The position numbers were made by a program, and so were the translations under genes. A stretch of 23,083 nt of DNA from JBBDXI01 sp040902425. GTDB lineage: Bacteria > Planctomycetota > Phycisphaerae > Phycisphaerales > UBA1924. Each line of letters begins with the position of its first letter. The first letter of the stretch is position 1. The notes under the pieces are model-generated. The model ran no database searches. It was given only the letters and a program-made list of their open reading frames with translations, and had not been told where the DNA came from. Shown in pieces: positions 5,105-12,496 of this stretch. The stretch covers positions 1 to 23,083 of the forward strand of contig JBBDXI010000067.1 of the NCBI GenBank assembly GCA_040902425.1, in the 5' to 3' direction.

Positions 5105-7926
5105 CGGTCCTCCGGCGCGAGGCCGCGGGGGGCGTCGTACACCAGCCGGGTCCGGGCGGGGCCGGCGCCGTGCTCGTCGAAGATCAGGACCTGGTTGTCG
5201 GCCTCGTCGCTGACCCAGGGCGCGGGGAGGTAGTAGAGCGTCTGCGGCGGGACGGGCTTGCCGTCGGCGGTGGCGACGAAGTAGCGGCAGATGTGCCGGC
5301 CGTTGAGGTAGAGCTGGCCCTTGCTCAGGCCGGCGGCGTCGAAGAACAGCGGGCGCGAGCGGTCGGCGGGCGGGAAGGTCGCCGACCACCACGAGGGGCA
5401 GCCGGAGATGGCCCGGCCGGCGCCCTTGCCCCTGGCGAAGGCCGCGGCCCGCGGCGGCTCCCACTTGGCGAAGGCCCACTCGGCCTTGGATGCGAGGTCG
5501 GCGGTGCACTCATCGAGCGTGGTGGTGGCGCCCAGGGTGTGGAGGACGTCCTTGAGGTCGGCGCTGGCAGCCTCGGGGAAGAGGGCGGCCTGGATGAGGT
5601 TGACGCCGGCCTTGAGCTGGTCGGGGAGCAGGACGTGGCGCTCGGTGGTGTGGCGCTCGAGGATGGCGAAGGGCTTGCCGTTGAGCATCAGCAGGGCGCG
5701 GACGGGCGAGGGGCCGATGGTGAGCAGGACGGGCGTCTTGCGGCGGTGGGCGAGGGTCCAGGTGATGCGGTCGTGGAGGGTGAGGTCGCCGGGGTTGACC
5801 TCCCAGATCGGGGAGCGGAAGGAGAGGATGGGCACCGGCTCGCCGGTCTTGAGGATGGGCTTGCCGGGGCGGAGGGCCTTGACCTCGTAGAAGGGTCCGA
5901 AGAGGCCCTTGGACTCGCCGAGGCTGTTGCCGCCGCTGAGGCGGCCGAGGTTGTCGGCGAGCATGACGAGCGTGCGAGGCCCCTTGGCGAACGTGGGGTG
6001 GAGCTCGCCCTCCGCGCCCGGGCCGCGCCCGATGACGCCGGCGGGCTCGCCGTCGAGGTAGACTAGGAGGCGGTCGCCGGCGCTGGGGAAGGCGAGGCGG
6101 ACCTTGCCCGAGGGCGGCGACTTGAGTCGGATGCGGTACCAGCCGTAGCCGTAGGGAGAGCCGAGGGACGCGAGGTCGGCGGGGCCGTCGATCGAGGCGA
6201 AGCGCGGGCTGGTGCCGTCGCAGTAGTCGCCCATGGGGGCGGCCGCCCACTCGCTGAGGGCGAGCCGGCCCTCGGCGCGCTTGTGGGGCGGCGGGTGAAC
6301 GACGGGGACGTGGGTGGTCTTGCCCTCGGCGTCGATGCGGGTGCAGGTGCGGATGCCGGCGGCGATGGGCTGGCCGGAGGCGGTGAGGTCGCTCGCGCCG
6401 AGGTATACGGCGTCGTCGGCGGCCTGGATGGTCTCCAGGTGGTCGGCGGTGGCGATGATGAGGGTGAGGCTCTCGTGCTCGAGGGTGGCGGGCGGCTTGC
6501 CCTCGGCGGGGACGGGGATGGCCAGGGGCGAGCCGTTGACGGAGAGGCGGCCGTCAGCGCCCGGGGGGCCGAAGAGGATGAGGGTGCGGCCGACGGCGGC
6601 GAAGGGGCTGAGGTTGCAGTAGTCCAGCCGCGCGCGGGCGCCGATGAGGGCGTCGAAGAGGCACCAGGTCACGGCCTGGCCGGTGATGTCCACCGGGAGG
6701 GGGGTGCCGTCGGGGAGGAGGAGGGTGACGTGGTCGGCGGGGGCGCCCTTGGGGCGCTCGGCTTCGGCGGCGGGGTTGAAGATGAAGGCGACGCCGCCCT
6801 GGGAGCCGGAGGTGTGGATGACGGTGGGGCCGGGCGCAGCGCTCTCGCGCTTGGCGCGGGGGCGGGCGTCATCCTCCGGGGCGGGGTCGGCCGGCGCGAT
6901 GACGACGGGGCGGTAGGCGGGGTCGAGGTTGGAGAGGACGCGGGCGAATCGTGAGGCGAAGGTGCAGAGGCGGCGGACGGCGGGGAGGGAGGGGGCGGGG
7001 AGGCCGGCCTCGCTGAGGGGCGCGCCGTGGTCGTGGCTGGCGGTGACGAAGCCGGACTCGTGCTCGGGGAGGCGGCCGCCGGAGAAGCCGAAGCTGGTGC
7101 CGCCGTGGAAGGGGGCGATGTTGAACTGGCCGCCGGCGGCGAGGACCTCGGCGAGGCGGCGCTCGACCTCGGCAGCGCCGGTGGGCGGGGCGGCGGGCGT
7201 GCCCCAGGTGCTGGGGGCGCCGACGATCTGCTCGATGACGAGGCGGGGCTGCTCGGGGCGGACGGTGGCGAGCTGGCGGAGGGTGCTGAGCATGTCGCCG
7301 GAGCCGGTCCAGCAGTCGATCTCGCCCTCGACGCCCTGCCAGAGGTTGTTGCCGTTGATGGTGGGGACGCCGAGGCCGGACTCGCGGAGGTAGCGGTTGA
7401 TCTCGCCGAGGTAGGCCTGGCCCTGGGGGTCATCGCCGCAGGTCCACTGCGACTCGTTCTGGATGAGGAGGAGGGGGCCGCCCTTGGGGCCGGTGGCCTG
7501 GAGGTCGCGGACCTGCTCGGAGACGGCGGTGAGGTAGCGGGAGCAGGCCTCGAGGAAGGGGCCGTTGGAGACGCGCAGGCGGATGGCCTTGACGGAGGTG
7601 AGCCATGGCGGGAGGCCGCCGAAATCCCAGGCAGCGCCGATGTAGGGGCCGGGGCGGAGGATGCACCACAGGCCGGCCTGGGCGATGAGCTGGATGAAGT
7701 GGCGGAGGTCGTTGTCGCCCTTGAAGTCGAACTGGCCGGGGCGGGGCTCGTGGCGGGCCCAGACGACGGGGGTCTCGACGGTGTTGAGGCCGGCGCGCTT
7801 GGCGGCGTGGATGCGCTGGGCCCAGAGGTCGCGCGGGGTGCGCGCGTAGTTGATGGCGCCGCTGACGAGCCAGATGCGTCGGCCGTCGAGCATGAAGGAG
7901 CGGCCGTCGTAGGTGACTGAGGCCAT
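5101..7926 (-). CDS. GH35 beta-galactosidase-like glycoside hydrolase
   Basis: A 941-residue protein. Residues 1-330 form a GH35-type TIM barrel: SGAINYAR near 22, NTVETPVVWARHEPRPGQFDF at 48-68, RPGPYIGAAWDFGGLP at 91-106. The proposed acid/base is Glu158 in LIQNESQW and the nucleophile Glu232 in VIEQIVG; FHGGTSFGF follows. The usual IENEYG motif reads IQNESQ here, so one conserved Glu is Gln and the Tyr is Ser, and substrate preference may differ from true beta-galactosidases. Beta-sandwich domains follow, with a jelly-roll region near 560-640. No signal peptide is visible, so it probably acts in the cytoplasm on imported oligosaccharide. The ATG at 7926 has GGAG about 9 bases upstream. It is coupled to the HD gene by a TTGA overlap. 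Confidence 0.85.
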   Translation of the reverse strand: MASVTYDGRSFMLDGRRIWLVSGAINYARTPRDLWAQRIHAAKRAGLNTVETPVVWARHEPRPGQFDFKGDNDLRHFIQLIAQAGLWCILRPGPYIGAAWDFGGLPPWLTSVKAIRLRVSNGPFLEACSRYLTAVSEQVRDLQATGPKGGPLLLIQNESQWTCGDDPQGQAYLGEINRYLRESGLGVPTINGNNLWQGVEGEIDCWTGSGDMLSTLRQLATVRPEQPRLVIEQIVGAPSTWGTPAAPPTGAAEVERRLAEVLAAGGQFNIAPFHGGTSFGFSGGRLPEHESGFVTASHDHGAPLSEAGLPAPSLPAVRRLCTFASRFARVLSNLDPAYRPVVIAPADPAPEDDARPRAKRESAAPGPTVIHTSGSQGGVAFIFNPAAEAERPKGAPADHVTLLLPDGTPLPVDITGQAVTWCLFDALIGARARLDYCNLSPFAAVGRTLILFGPPGADGRLSVNGSPLAIPVPAEGKPPATLEHESLTLIIATADHLETIQAADDAVYLGASDLTASGQPIAAGIRTCTRIDAEGKTTHVPVVHPPPHKRAEGRLALSEWAAAPMGDYCDGTSPRFASIDGPADLASLGSPYGYGWYRIRLKSPPSGKVRLAFPSAGDRLLVYLDGEPAGVIGRGPGAEGELHPTFAKGPRTLVMLADNLGRLSGGNSLGESKGLFGPFYEVKALRPGKPILKTGEPVPILSFRSPIWEVNPGDLTLHDRITWTLAHRRKTPVLLTIGPSPVRALLMLNGKPFAILERHTTERHVLLPDQLKAGVNLIQAALFPEAASADLKDVLHTLGATTTLDECTADLASKAEWAFAKWEPPRAAAFARGKGAGRAISGCPSWWSATFPPADRSRPLFFDAAGLSKGQLYLNGRHICRYFVATADGKPVPPQTLYYLPAPWVSDEADNQVLIFDEHGAGPARTRLVYDAPRGLAPEDR

Positions 7927-8296
7927 CCGGCGTCTCCTGAGGCCCGGCGAAACGGGGTGGAGACGGCCGCGGCGGGCCGAACCTGCACCCGGACGGAACC
8001 CTGCCGGAGGAGGGCGGTTCCGAAGGATCGCAAGGATAGGTGGGGTTGTTGGGAGTGGCTAGTTTTGGGGGTTGGTGCCGGGTGTGGAGACGATGTAAGT
8101 TGGGCCAGAGACAGTGATTGCAAGAGGCATGTTAGATGATGGAAAGACGCGCGCGAGGGGCGTGGGCCCAGAGTGTTTCTTCACGGTTGCGGCACATGAA
8201 GGGGTCTGTTCGGAGCGGCGCTCCGAGCGCGGCTGCACCGCGGCCCGCTTGCTCACGCGGCGCGGTTCCGCCGGAGCGAAGGGAACAGGAGACAGA
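7927..8296. other. Gene-free stretch upstream of the glycosidase, with lower GC
   Basis: No supported gene. About 8036-8205 is clearly less GC-rich than the rest. A minus-strand frame (8059-8256, 65 residues) ends within it but has no recognisable family. A hairpin CGGAGC-ggc-GCTCCG lies at 8211-8225. On the minus strand TATCCT opposite 8034-8039 could be a -10 box for the glycosidase, but no -35 partner is convincing. Confidence 0.35.
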
Positions 8297-8352
8297 CCGG
8301 CTCGGAGAGCCGGGGTACCCAGGACGGACCGGCTCGGAGAGCCGGGCTACCC
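8297..8352 (+). repeat. CCGGCTCGGAGAGCCGG repeat, two tandem units, overlapping a stop codon
   Basis: Two units with a 32-base period, at 8297-8320 and 8329-8352. Each is a palindrome CCGGCTC-gga-GAGCCGG followed by GGTACCC or GCTACCC. The second unit supplies the stop codon of the GNAT gene (CTA at 8347-8349 on this strand). A second tandem pair of the same family, with altered but still partly paired arms, lies inside a coding region at 14728-14788. Confidence 0.8.
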
Positions 8353-8949
8353 GCGCTTGGTATAGAGGTCATGGAGCGTCCAGCGGTCGCCGGTGCGGAT
8401 GTAGCTGGGCTGGTCTGAGGCGAGGGAGAAACCGGCCTTTTCGGCGATGCGGCGGCTGGCGGGGTTGTCTCTGGTGATCCAGGCTTCGACGAGGTGGAGG
8501 CCGAGGCCGGCGCCACTCGGCGGGGCTTCGGTCAGAGCGTGGGTGAGCAGCGCGGCGACGGCCTCGGTGGCGAGGCCCTGGCCGGTGCAGTTCGCGGCGG
8601 TCCACCAGTTCATGGAGGCCCGCAGTTCCAGGCCGCCGGAGGGCTTGAGGAGGTTGTAGCCGCCGGCGATGCGGCCATCGTCGAGGAGGCCGACGACGCG
8701 GAGGGACATGTAGCCGGGGCCGTCGCCGCCATCCTGGTGGAGGAGGCGGCGGAAGAGCCGCTCGTCATCCTCGCCGGGGCGGTGGATGGGCAGGTGGGCG
8801 GCGAGGGCATCGCGGGTGGCGCTCACGGCCCAGAGGAAGGCCTCGCGGTCGGCGGGGGTGAGGCGACGGATGGTGAGGCGCGGCGTGCGCAGGGACCACG
8901 GGGGCTCGAGTTCGAGGGGTGTGCCGACGATGCGGAGGCGGGGCGTCAT
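8347..8949 (-). CDS. GNAT-family N-acetyltransferase (RimJ/RimL type)
   Basis: A 200-residue protein. LRTPRLTIRRLTPADREAF at about 20-38 is the typical N terminus of the RimJ/RimL-like branch. The acetyl-CoA pyrophosphate loop is NCTGQGLATEAV near 120-131, and ITRDNPASRRIAEKAGF is the classic C-terminal signature. It transfers an acetyl group to an amine, either a protein N terminus or a small molecule; the substrate is unknown. The ATG at 8949 is chosen because the 21 residues of a longer in-frame version come from hairpin-rich intergenic sequence. No clear ribosome-binding site is seen. The stop codon lies inside a palindromic repeat, so the last codons may have been set by insertion of that repeat. 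Confidence 0.85.
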   Translation of the reverse strand: MTPRLRIVGTPLELEPPWSLRTPRLTIRRLTPADREAFLWAVSATRDALAAHLPIHRPGEDDERLFRRLLHQDGGDGPGYMSLRVVGLLDDGRIAGGYNLLKPSGGLELRASMNWWTAANCTGQGLATEAVAALLTHALTEAPPSGAGLGLHLVEAWITRDNPASRRIAEKAGFSLASDQPSYIRTGDRWTLHDLYTKRG

Positions 8950-9040
8950 GGGGAGCACCCCGAGGGGAGTGCTCGATGGGGGCGCGGGGCGCGCGGGGTG
9001 AGGGCGGCGCAAATGGGGCCAATGGGGCGAACGGGGCGCG

Positions 9041-9147
9041 CGAACACCCCTTCGGGGTGCGGGGCGTGGAACGCGGACGTTCCGGGGGTGTCGCTCGAAG
9101 ACTCGCTCAACCCCCGGCTACTGGCTTCCACCCCTTCGGGGTGAAGA
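9041..9147 (+). repeat. Three-hairpin element, copy 1
   Basis: Hairpin 1 is CACCCCTTCGGGGTG. Hairpin 2 has arms CCGGGGGT and ACCCCCGG around a loop that reads GTCGCTCG and GACTCGCT. Hairpin 3 repeats CACCCCTTCGGGGTG and is followed by AAGA. It is nearly identical to the copy at 9437-9543. Confidence 0.85.
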
Positions 9148-9195
9148 TGCGGGGAGACGGTTCCGTTCCGAGGCTCGCGGTAAGGAGTTGGGTGC

Positions 9196-9325
9196 TTCGT
9201 CCGCCCTCCGGCCCTTCGGGCCTCCGGGCGGGAAGGAAGAGAGGGGCGGATTCCAGGGGCTGGCTTGTCGCTGCGCGACTCGCTGCGCCCCTGGCAACGG
9301 TCGTGCGCCCTGACGGGCGAAGAGG
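9196..9325 (+). repeat. Three-hairpin element, copy 2 (variant stems)
   Basis: The three-part plan is the same with different stem bases. Hairpin 1 has nested arms CCGCCC, GGCCC / GGGCC, GGGCGG. Hairpin 2 is CCAGGGGC / GCCCCTGG and encloses TGTCGCTGCGCGACTCGCT. Hairpin 3 is GCCC-tgac-GGGC followed by GAAGAGG. It matches 15341-15466 closely. Confidence 0.8.
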
Positions 9326-9436
9326 GGATGTTGGTGGAAGCGAGTCGGTGGGGGGAGGAGCCGAGGGCGCGGAGGGAGGCAAGGGACGGGAGGGTTTGGC
9401 GCTCGCCGTGGCGGTGGGCGGGGCGGGCGTGGAGCA

Positions 9437-9543
9437 CGAACACCCCTTCGGGGTGCGGGGTGTGGAACGCGGGCGTTCCGGGGGTGTCGCTCGAAGACTC
9501 GCTCAACCCCCGGCTACTGGCGTCCACCCCTTCGGGGTGAAGA
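9437..9543 (+). repeat. Three-hairpin element, copy 3
   Basis: It differs from copy 1 at only a few positions over about 106 bases, which points to recent duplication or gene conversion. Its last hairpin ends at 9539, 17 bases from the stop codon of the convergent gnd gene, so it may form the 3' end structure of the gnd transcript. Confidence 0.85.
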
Positions 9544-9556
9544 GGCGCGAGGAGGG

Positions 9557-11107
9557 TCATGGGGTCACCTCGCGCTGGGGGCGGTCTTTGGAGGACCAGT
9601 CGAGGTGGTAGAGGCGGCCGCGGGGCTGGTCGGTGCGTTCGTAGAGGTGGGCGCCGAAGTAGTCGCGCATGGCCTGGAGGAGGTTGGCGGGGAGGTGGTC
9701 AGCGCGGTAGGAGTCGTAGTAGGCGAGGGCGGAGGAGAAGGCGGGGGCGGGGATGCCGGCGTAGGCGGCGTTGGCGATGACCCAGCGCCAGTCGTGCTGG
9801 GCGGCCTTCGTCACGCCGGCGAAGTAGGGGTCGAGGAGGAGGTTGGCCAGGCCGGGGGCGCGGCGGCAGGCCTCGGTGATCTTCTGGAGGAAGCGGGCGC
9901 GGATGATGCACCCGCCGCGCCAGATCTTCGCGATGGTGCCGAAGTCGAGCGGCCAGTGGTAGTGCCTGCCGGCGGCGGCCATGAGCTGGAAGCCCTGGGC
10001 GTAGGAGCAGATCTTGGAGCAGTAGAGGGCGCGCTCGACGGCGGTGATGAAGCGGTCGCGCTCCTCGGCGGGGAGGCGGAACGGCTCGGCGGGGCCGGCG
10101 AGGATGGTCGCTGCGCTGGTGCGCTCGGCCTTGGCGGCGCTCATCAGCCGGGCGAAGACGGCCTCGGCGACGGTGGCCGCGGGGACGCCGAGGTCCAGCG
10201 CGCTGACGGTGGTCCACTTGCCGGTGCCCTTCTGTCCGGCGGCGTCGAGGACGATGTCGACGAAGGGCTTGCCGGTGTCGGGGTCGGTCTGGCGGAGGAT
10301 GTCGGCGGTGATCTCGACGAGGAAGCTGTCGAGGTCGCCGGCGTTCCAACGGGCGAAGATGTCGGCCATCTGCGGGGCGGAGAGACCGAGGATGCCCTTG
10401 AGCAGGTGGTAGGCCTCGCAGATCATCTGCATGTCGCCGTACTCGATGCCGTTGTGGACCATCTTGACGTAGTGGCCGCTGCCGTCGGGGCCGATGTAGG
10501 CGGTGCAGGCCTCGGCATCCGGGGCGGTGATGGGCTTTCCGGGGGCGGCGCCCCCGAGGGGCTTACCGGTCTTCGGGTCCACCTTGGCGGCGATGGCGGT
10601 CCAGATGGGCTCGAGTTCTTTCCACGCGCCGAGTTCGCCGCCGGGCATGAGGGATGGGCCGAAGCGGGCGCCCTCCTCGCCGCCGGAGACGCCGGAGCCG
10701 ATGAAGCGCAGGGCGCGGGCCTTGAGGGCCTTCTCGCGGCGGATGGTGTCCTCCCAGTGGGCGTTGCCGCCGTCGATGAGGATGTCGCCGGGTTCGAGGA
10801 GGGGGGCGAGGGCGTCGATGACGGAGTCGGTGGGGCCGCCCGCCTTGATCATCATGAGGACCTTGCGGGGGCGCTTGAGGAGGCGGGCGAGGGCGGGGAA
10901 GTCGTGGGCGGGGATGAGCGCGCCGCCGGTGGTGGGCGAGAGGTGGGGCCGGGAGTCGGCGATGAACCGGTCGGTGACGGCGGTGGTGCGGTTGTAGACG
11001 GCGATGTGGTAACCGTGGTCGGCGATGTTGAGGGCGAGGTTCTGGCCCATGACGGCGAGCCCGACGAGGCCGATGTCGCAGGAGGCGGGCTGGGCGGTGG
11101 TGGGCAC
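9557..11107 (-). CDS. gnd: 6-phosphogluconate dehydrogenase, decarboxylating
   Basis: A 516-residue enzyme of the oxidative pentose phosphate pathway that converts 6-phosphogluconate to ribulose 5-phosphate with reduction of NADP. The NADP-binding turn is GLAVMGQNL at 16-24. The signature GSGVSGGEEGARFGPS is at 137-152. The catalytic region GHYVKMVHNGIEYGDMQ (211-227) provides Lys215, Asn219 and Glu222. GQKGTGKW and AKIWRGGCIIRARFL are typical of the C-terminal helical domain. Compared with the usual 470 residues there is an insertion at about 177-201 (PKTGKPLGGAAPGKPITAPD) and a slightly long C terminus. Translation starts at GTG 11107, with AGGA about 10 bases upstream. The gene is divergent from the topoisomerase gene. 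Confidence 0.95.
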   Translation of the reverse strand: MPTTAQPASCDIGLVGLAVMGQNLALNIADHGYHIAVYNRTTAVTDRFIADSRPHLSPTTGGALIPAHDFPALARLLKRPRKVLMMIKAGGPTDSVIDALAPLLEPGDILIDGGNAHWEDTIRREKALKARALRFIGSGVSGGEEGARFGPSLMPGGELGAWKELEPIWTAIAAKVDPKTGKPLGGAAPGKPITAPDAEACTAYIGPDGSGHYVKMVHNGIEYGDMQMICEAYHLLKGILGLSAPQMADIFARWNAGDLDSFLVEITADILRQTDPDTGKPFVDIVLDAAGQKGTGKWTTVSALDLGVPAATVAEAVFARLMSAAKAERTSAATILAGPAEPFRLPAEERDRFITAVERALYCSKICSYAQGFQLMAAAGRHYHWPLDFGTIAKIWRGGCIIRARFLQKITEACRRAPGLANLLLDPYFAGVTKAAQHDWRWVIANAAYAGIPAPAFSSALAYYDSYRADHLPANLLQAMRDYFGAHLYERTDQPRGRLYHLDWSSKDRPQREVTP

Positions 11108-11139
11108 GCGGGGTGTTCCTGGGGGGGTGGCGGCCGGGG

Positions 11140-11145
11140 ATTATC
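11140..11145 (-). promoter_or_regulatory. Possible -10 box of gnd
   Basis: On the minus strand CCGATAATCC gives GATAAT, close to the consensus -10 hexamer, about 32 bases before the GTG at 11107. It is the most AT-rich spot upstream of gnd. No convincing -35 hexamer accompanies it. Confidence 0.35.
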
Positions 11146-11201
11146 GGCGTTCGGCGAGAGGGGCGGCCAGAGGCGGCCCTGTCGGTTTCAGTATGCGCGC
11201 G

Positions 11202-11219
11202 GCGGGCACGAAAGCCCGC
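11202..11219. other. Hairpin between the divergent gnd and topoisomerase genes
   Basis: GCGGGC-acgaaa-GCCCGC, with perfect 6-base arms, lies between the two presumed promoters. It could be an operator-like site or insulate the two start regions. No protein is suggested by the sequence. Confidence 0.3.
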
Positions 11220-11254
11220 GATCCCGTGTTTCCGCGGGGGTTCTCGGGCCCGGG

Positions 11255-11260
11255 TACACT
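11255..11260 (+). promoter_or_regulatory. Possible -10 box of the topoisomerase gene
   Basis: GGGTACACTC holds TACACT, similar to the TACAAT box upstream of the PDZ gene, 41 bases before the ATG at 11301. No clear -35 is visible. Confidence 0.35.
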
Positions 11261-11300
11261 CTGCCGCCGGGTTGGTTTTCACGGCGATGGAGTGCCGCGC

Positions 11301-12437
11301 ATGGCGAAGAAGGGTCGGTCCGGGTCCACGACCGCGATCAAGAAGGAGCGGGACCGGGAGACGCTGGGGAAGCTGGTGGCGCTGGCGGAGGATGTCGCCC
11401 GGGCGCCGCTGAAGGGGAAGGACCCGATGATCGAGGTGCCGACGCGGTCGCGCTCGAACACGAACTGGAACAGCAAGCGCGGGATCCTGGAGATGGGGGA
11501 TGCGGTCCAGGAGCGGCAGCTGTTTAACCTGAACCAGGCGAAGCAGTTCATGCAGACGATGCTGCACGCGAGCACGATCAAGGACTTGATCGACGCGGAC
11601 AAGACCAGCAGCCTCCGCGGGGTGTTCTACAAGGCCAAGCACACGGTGGCGGGGACGAGCGAGAACACGTTCGACACGCAGGACGAGAGCGACCCGATCC
11701 TGGAGGACCTGGAGGTGACGCTGGGGGCGCTGCGGGAGGAGCTGCACGTCTTCGCGGACAACCGGGGGCAGGTGGTGGGGAATCTCACGGTCGTGGACCG
11801 GGGGGACGAGATCAACGCGCGGCGGATGGGCTCCGGGGGGTGGGGGATTCCCTCGATCGTCGAGCCGAGCGTGATCGAGTTCAGGAAGTGCGAGGCGAAG
11901 TTCGTCCTGCACGTCGAGAAGGGCACGGTGTGGAACCGGTTCAACGAGGACCGGTTCTGGGAGAAGCAAAACTGCATCCTGACGCACGGGGGCGGGCAGC
12001 CGCCGCGGGGGTGCCGGCGGCTGCTGCAGCGGCTGAACCAGGAGCTGAAGCTGCCGATCATCTGCCTGCTGGACTGCGACCCGTGGGGGCACTACATCTA
12101 CTCGGTGATCAAGCAGGGGTCGATCTCGCTGGCGTTCGAGAGCTCGCGGCTGGCGATCCCGGGGGCGAAGTTCCTGGGGCTGCGGGCGAAGGACTACGCG
12201 GAGTGCGAGCTGCCGGAGGCGGTGAAGATCTCGCTCTCGGAGAACGACATCAAGCGGGCGAAGGAGATCGCGGCGTACCCGTGGTTCGAGAAGCACCGGG
12301 GGTGGCAGCGGGAGATCGAGAAGCTGCTGGCGAACGGGTTCAAGATGGAGGTGGAGTCGCTGATCACGAAGGACATTTCGTACGTGACCGAGACGTACGT
12401 GCCGGAGCGGCTGCGGTCCCGGGACTGGCTGGATTAG
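11301..12437 (+). CDS. top6A: DNA topoisomerase VI subunit A (Spo11-like)
   Basis: A 378-residue protein of the TopoVIA/Spo11 family, which cuts both DNA strands through a Tyr-DNA link and needs Mg2+ from a Toprim domain. The winged-helix part has the catalytic Tyr110 in SSLRGVFYKAKHT. The Toprim part has Glu196 in FVLHVEKGTVWNRF and the Asp pair 248 and 250 in CLLDCDPWGHYIY. The family ending SYVTETYVPERL is intact. The length fits archaeal A subunits. The ATG at 11301 begins a Lys-rich N terminus after a weak GGAG. Topoisomerase VI works as A2B2, and the ATPase B subunit gene normally adjoins; none is found here. Either B lies elsewhere or the A subunit acts alone. All catalytic residues are kept, so it is probably active. 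Confidence 0.9.
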   Translation: MAKKGRSGSTTAIKKERDRETLGKLVALAEDVARAPLKGKDPMIEVPTRSRSNTNWNSKRGILEMGDAVQERQLFNLNQAKQFMQTMLHASTIKDLIDADKTSSLRGVFYKAKHTVAGTSENTFDTQDESDPILEDLEVTLGALREELHVFADNRGQVVGNLTVVDRGDEINARRMGSGGWGIPSIVEPSVIEFRKCEAKFVLHVEKGTVWNRFNEDRFWEKQNCILTHGGGQPPRGCRRLLQRLNQELKLPIICLLDCDPWGHYIYSVIKQGSISLAFESSRLAIPGAKFLGLRAKDYAECELPEAVKISLSENDIKRAKEIAAYPWFEKHRGWQREIEKLLANGFKMEVESLITKDISYVTETYVPERLRSRDWLD

Positions 12438-12467
12438 GCGGGCGGAGAAGACGGCAAAGAGAAGAAG

Positions 12468-12496
12468 CCACAGATGGCACAGATGGGCACGGATGG
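12468..12496 (+). repeat. CACAGATG repeat, single arm, containing a start codon
   Basis: CCACAGATGGCACAGATGGG followed by CACGGATGG, preceded by GAGAAGAAG. It is one arm of the repeat family seen as full inverted pairs at 20130-20203 and 20512-20583. The ATG at 12474, used by the DCC gene, lies within it. Confidence 0.8.

Larger units (their letters stand above)
8950..9556. repeat. Repeat-filled intergenic stretch between GNAT and gnd
   Basis: No gene. The stretch holds a hairpin (GAGCAC at 8953-8958 with GTGCTC at 8969-8974), a short AATGGGGC run near 9011-9036, and three copies of the three-hairpin element, listed separately. Open frames here, with HPFGVK- or FSPKGW-like translations, are products of the repeats and are not treated as genes. 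Confidence 0.7.

Noticed and set aside
8059..8256. Small 65-residue minus-strand gene in the low-GC pocket
   Set aside because: It has no recognisable family, no ribosome-binding site and no conserved neighbour; the evidence is too weak to list as a gene.
8919..9611. Open frames with HPFGVK or FSPKGW phrases on both strands
   Set aside because: They are translations of the three-hairpin repeats; the same phrases recur at every copy, so they are not genes.
9605..11527. A 640-codon plus-strand open frame opposite gnd
   Set aside because: It is antisense to a clear 6-phosphogluconate dehydrogenase and reads as Gly/Ala/Val/Asp noise.
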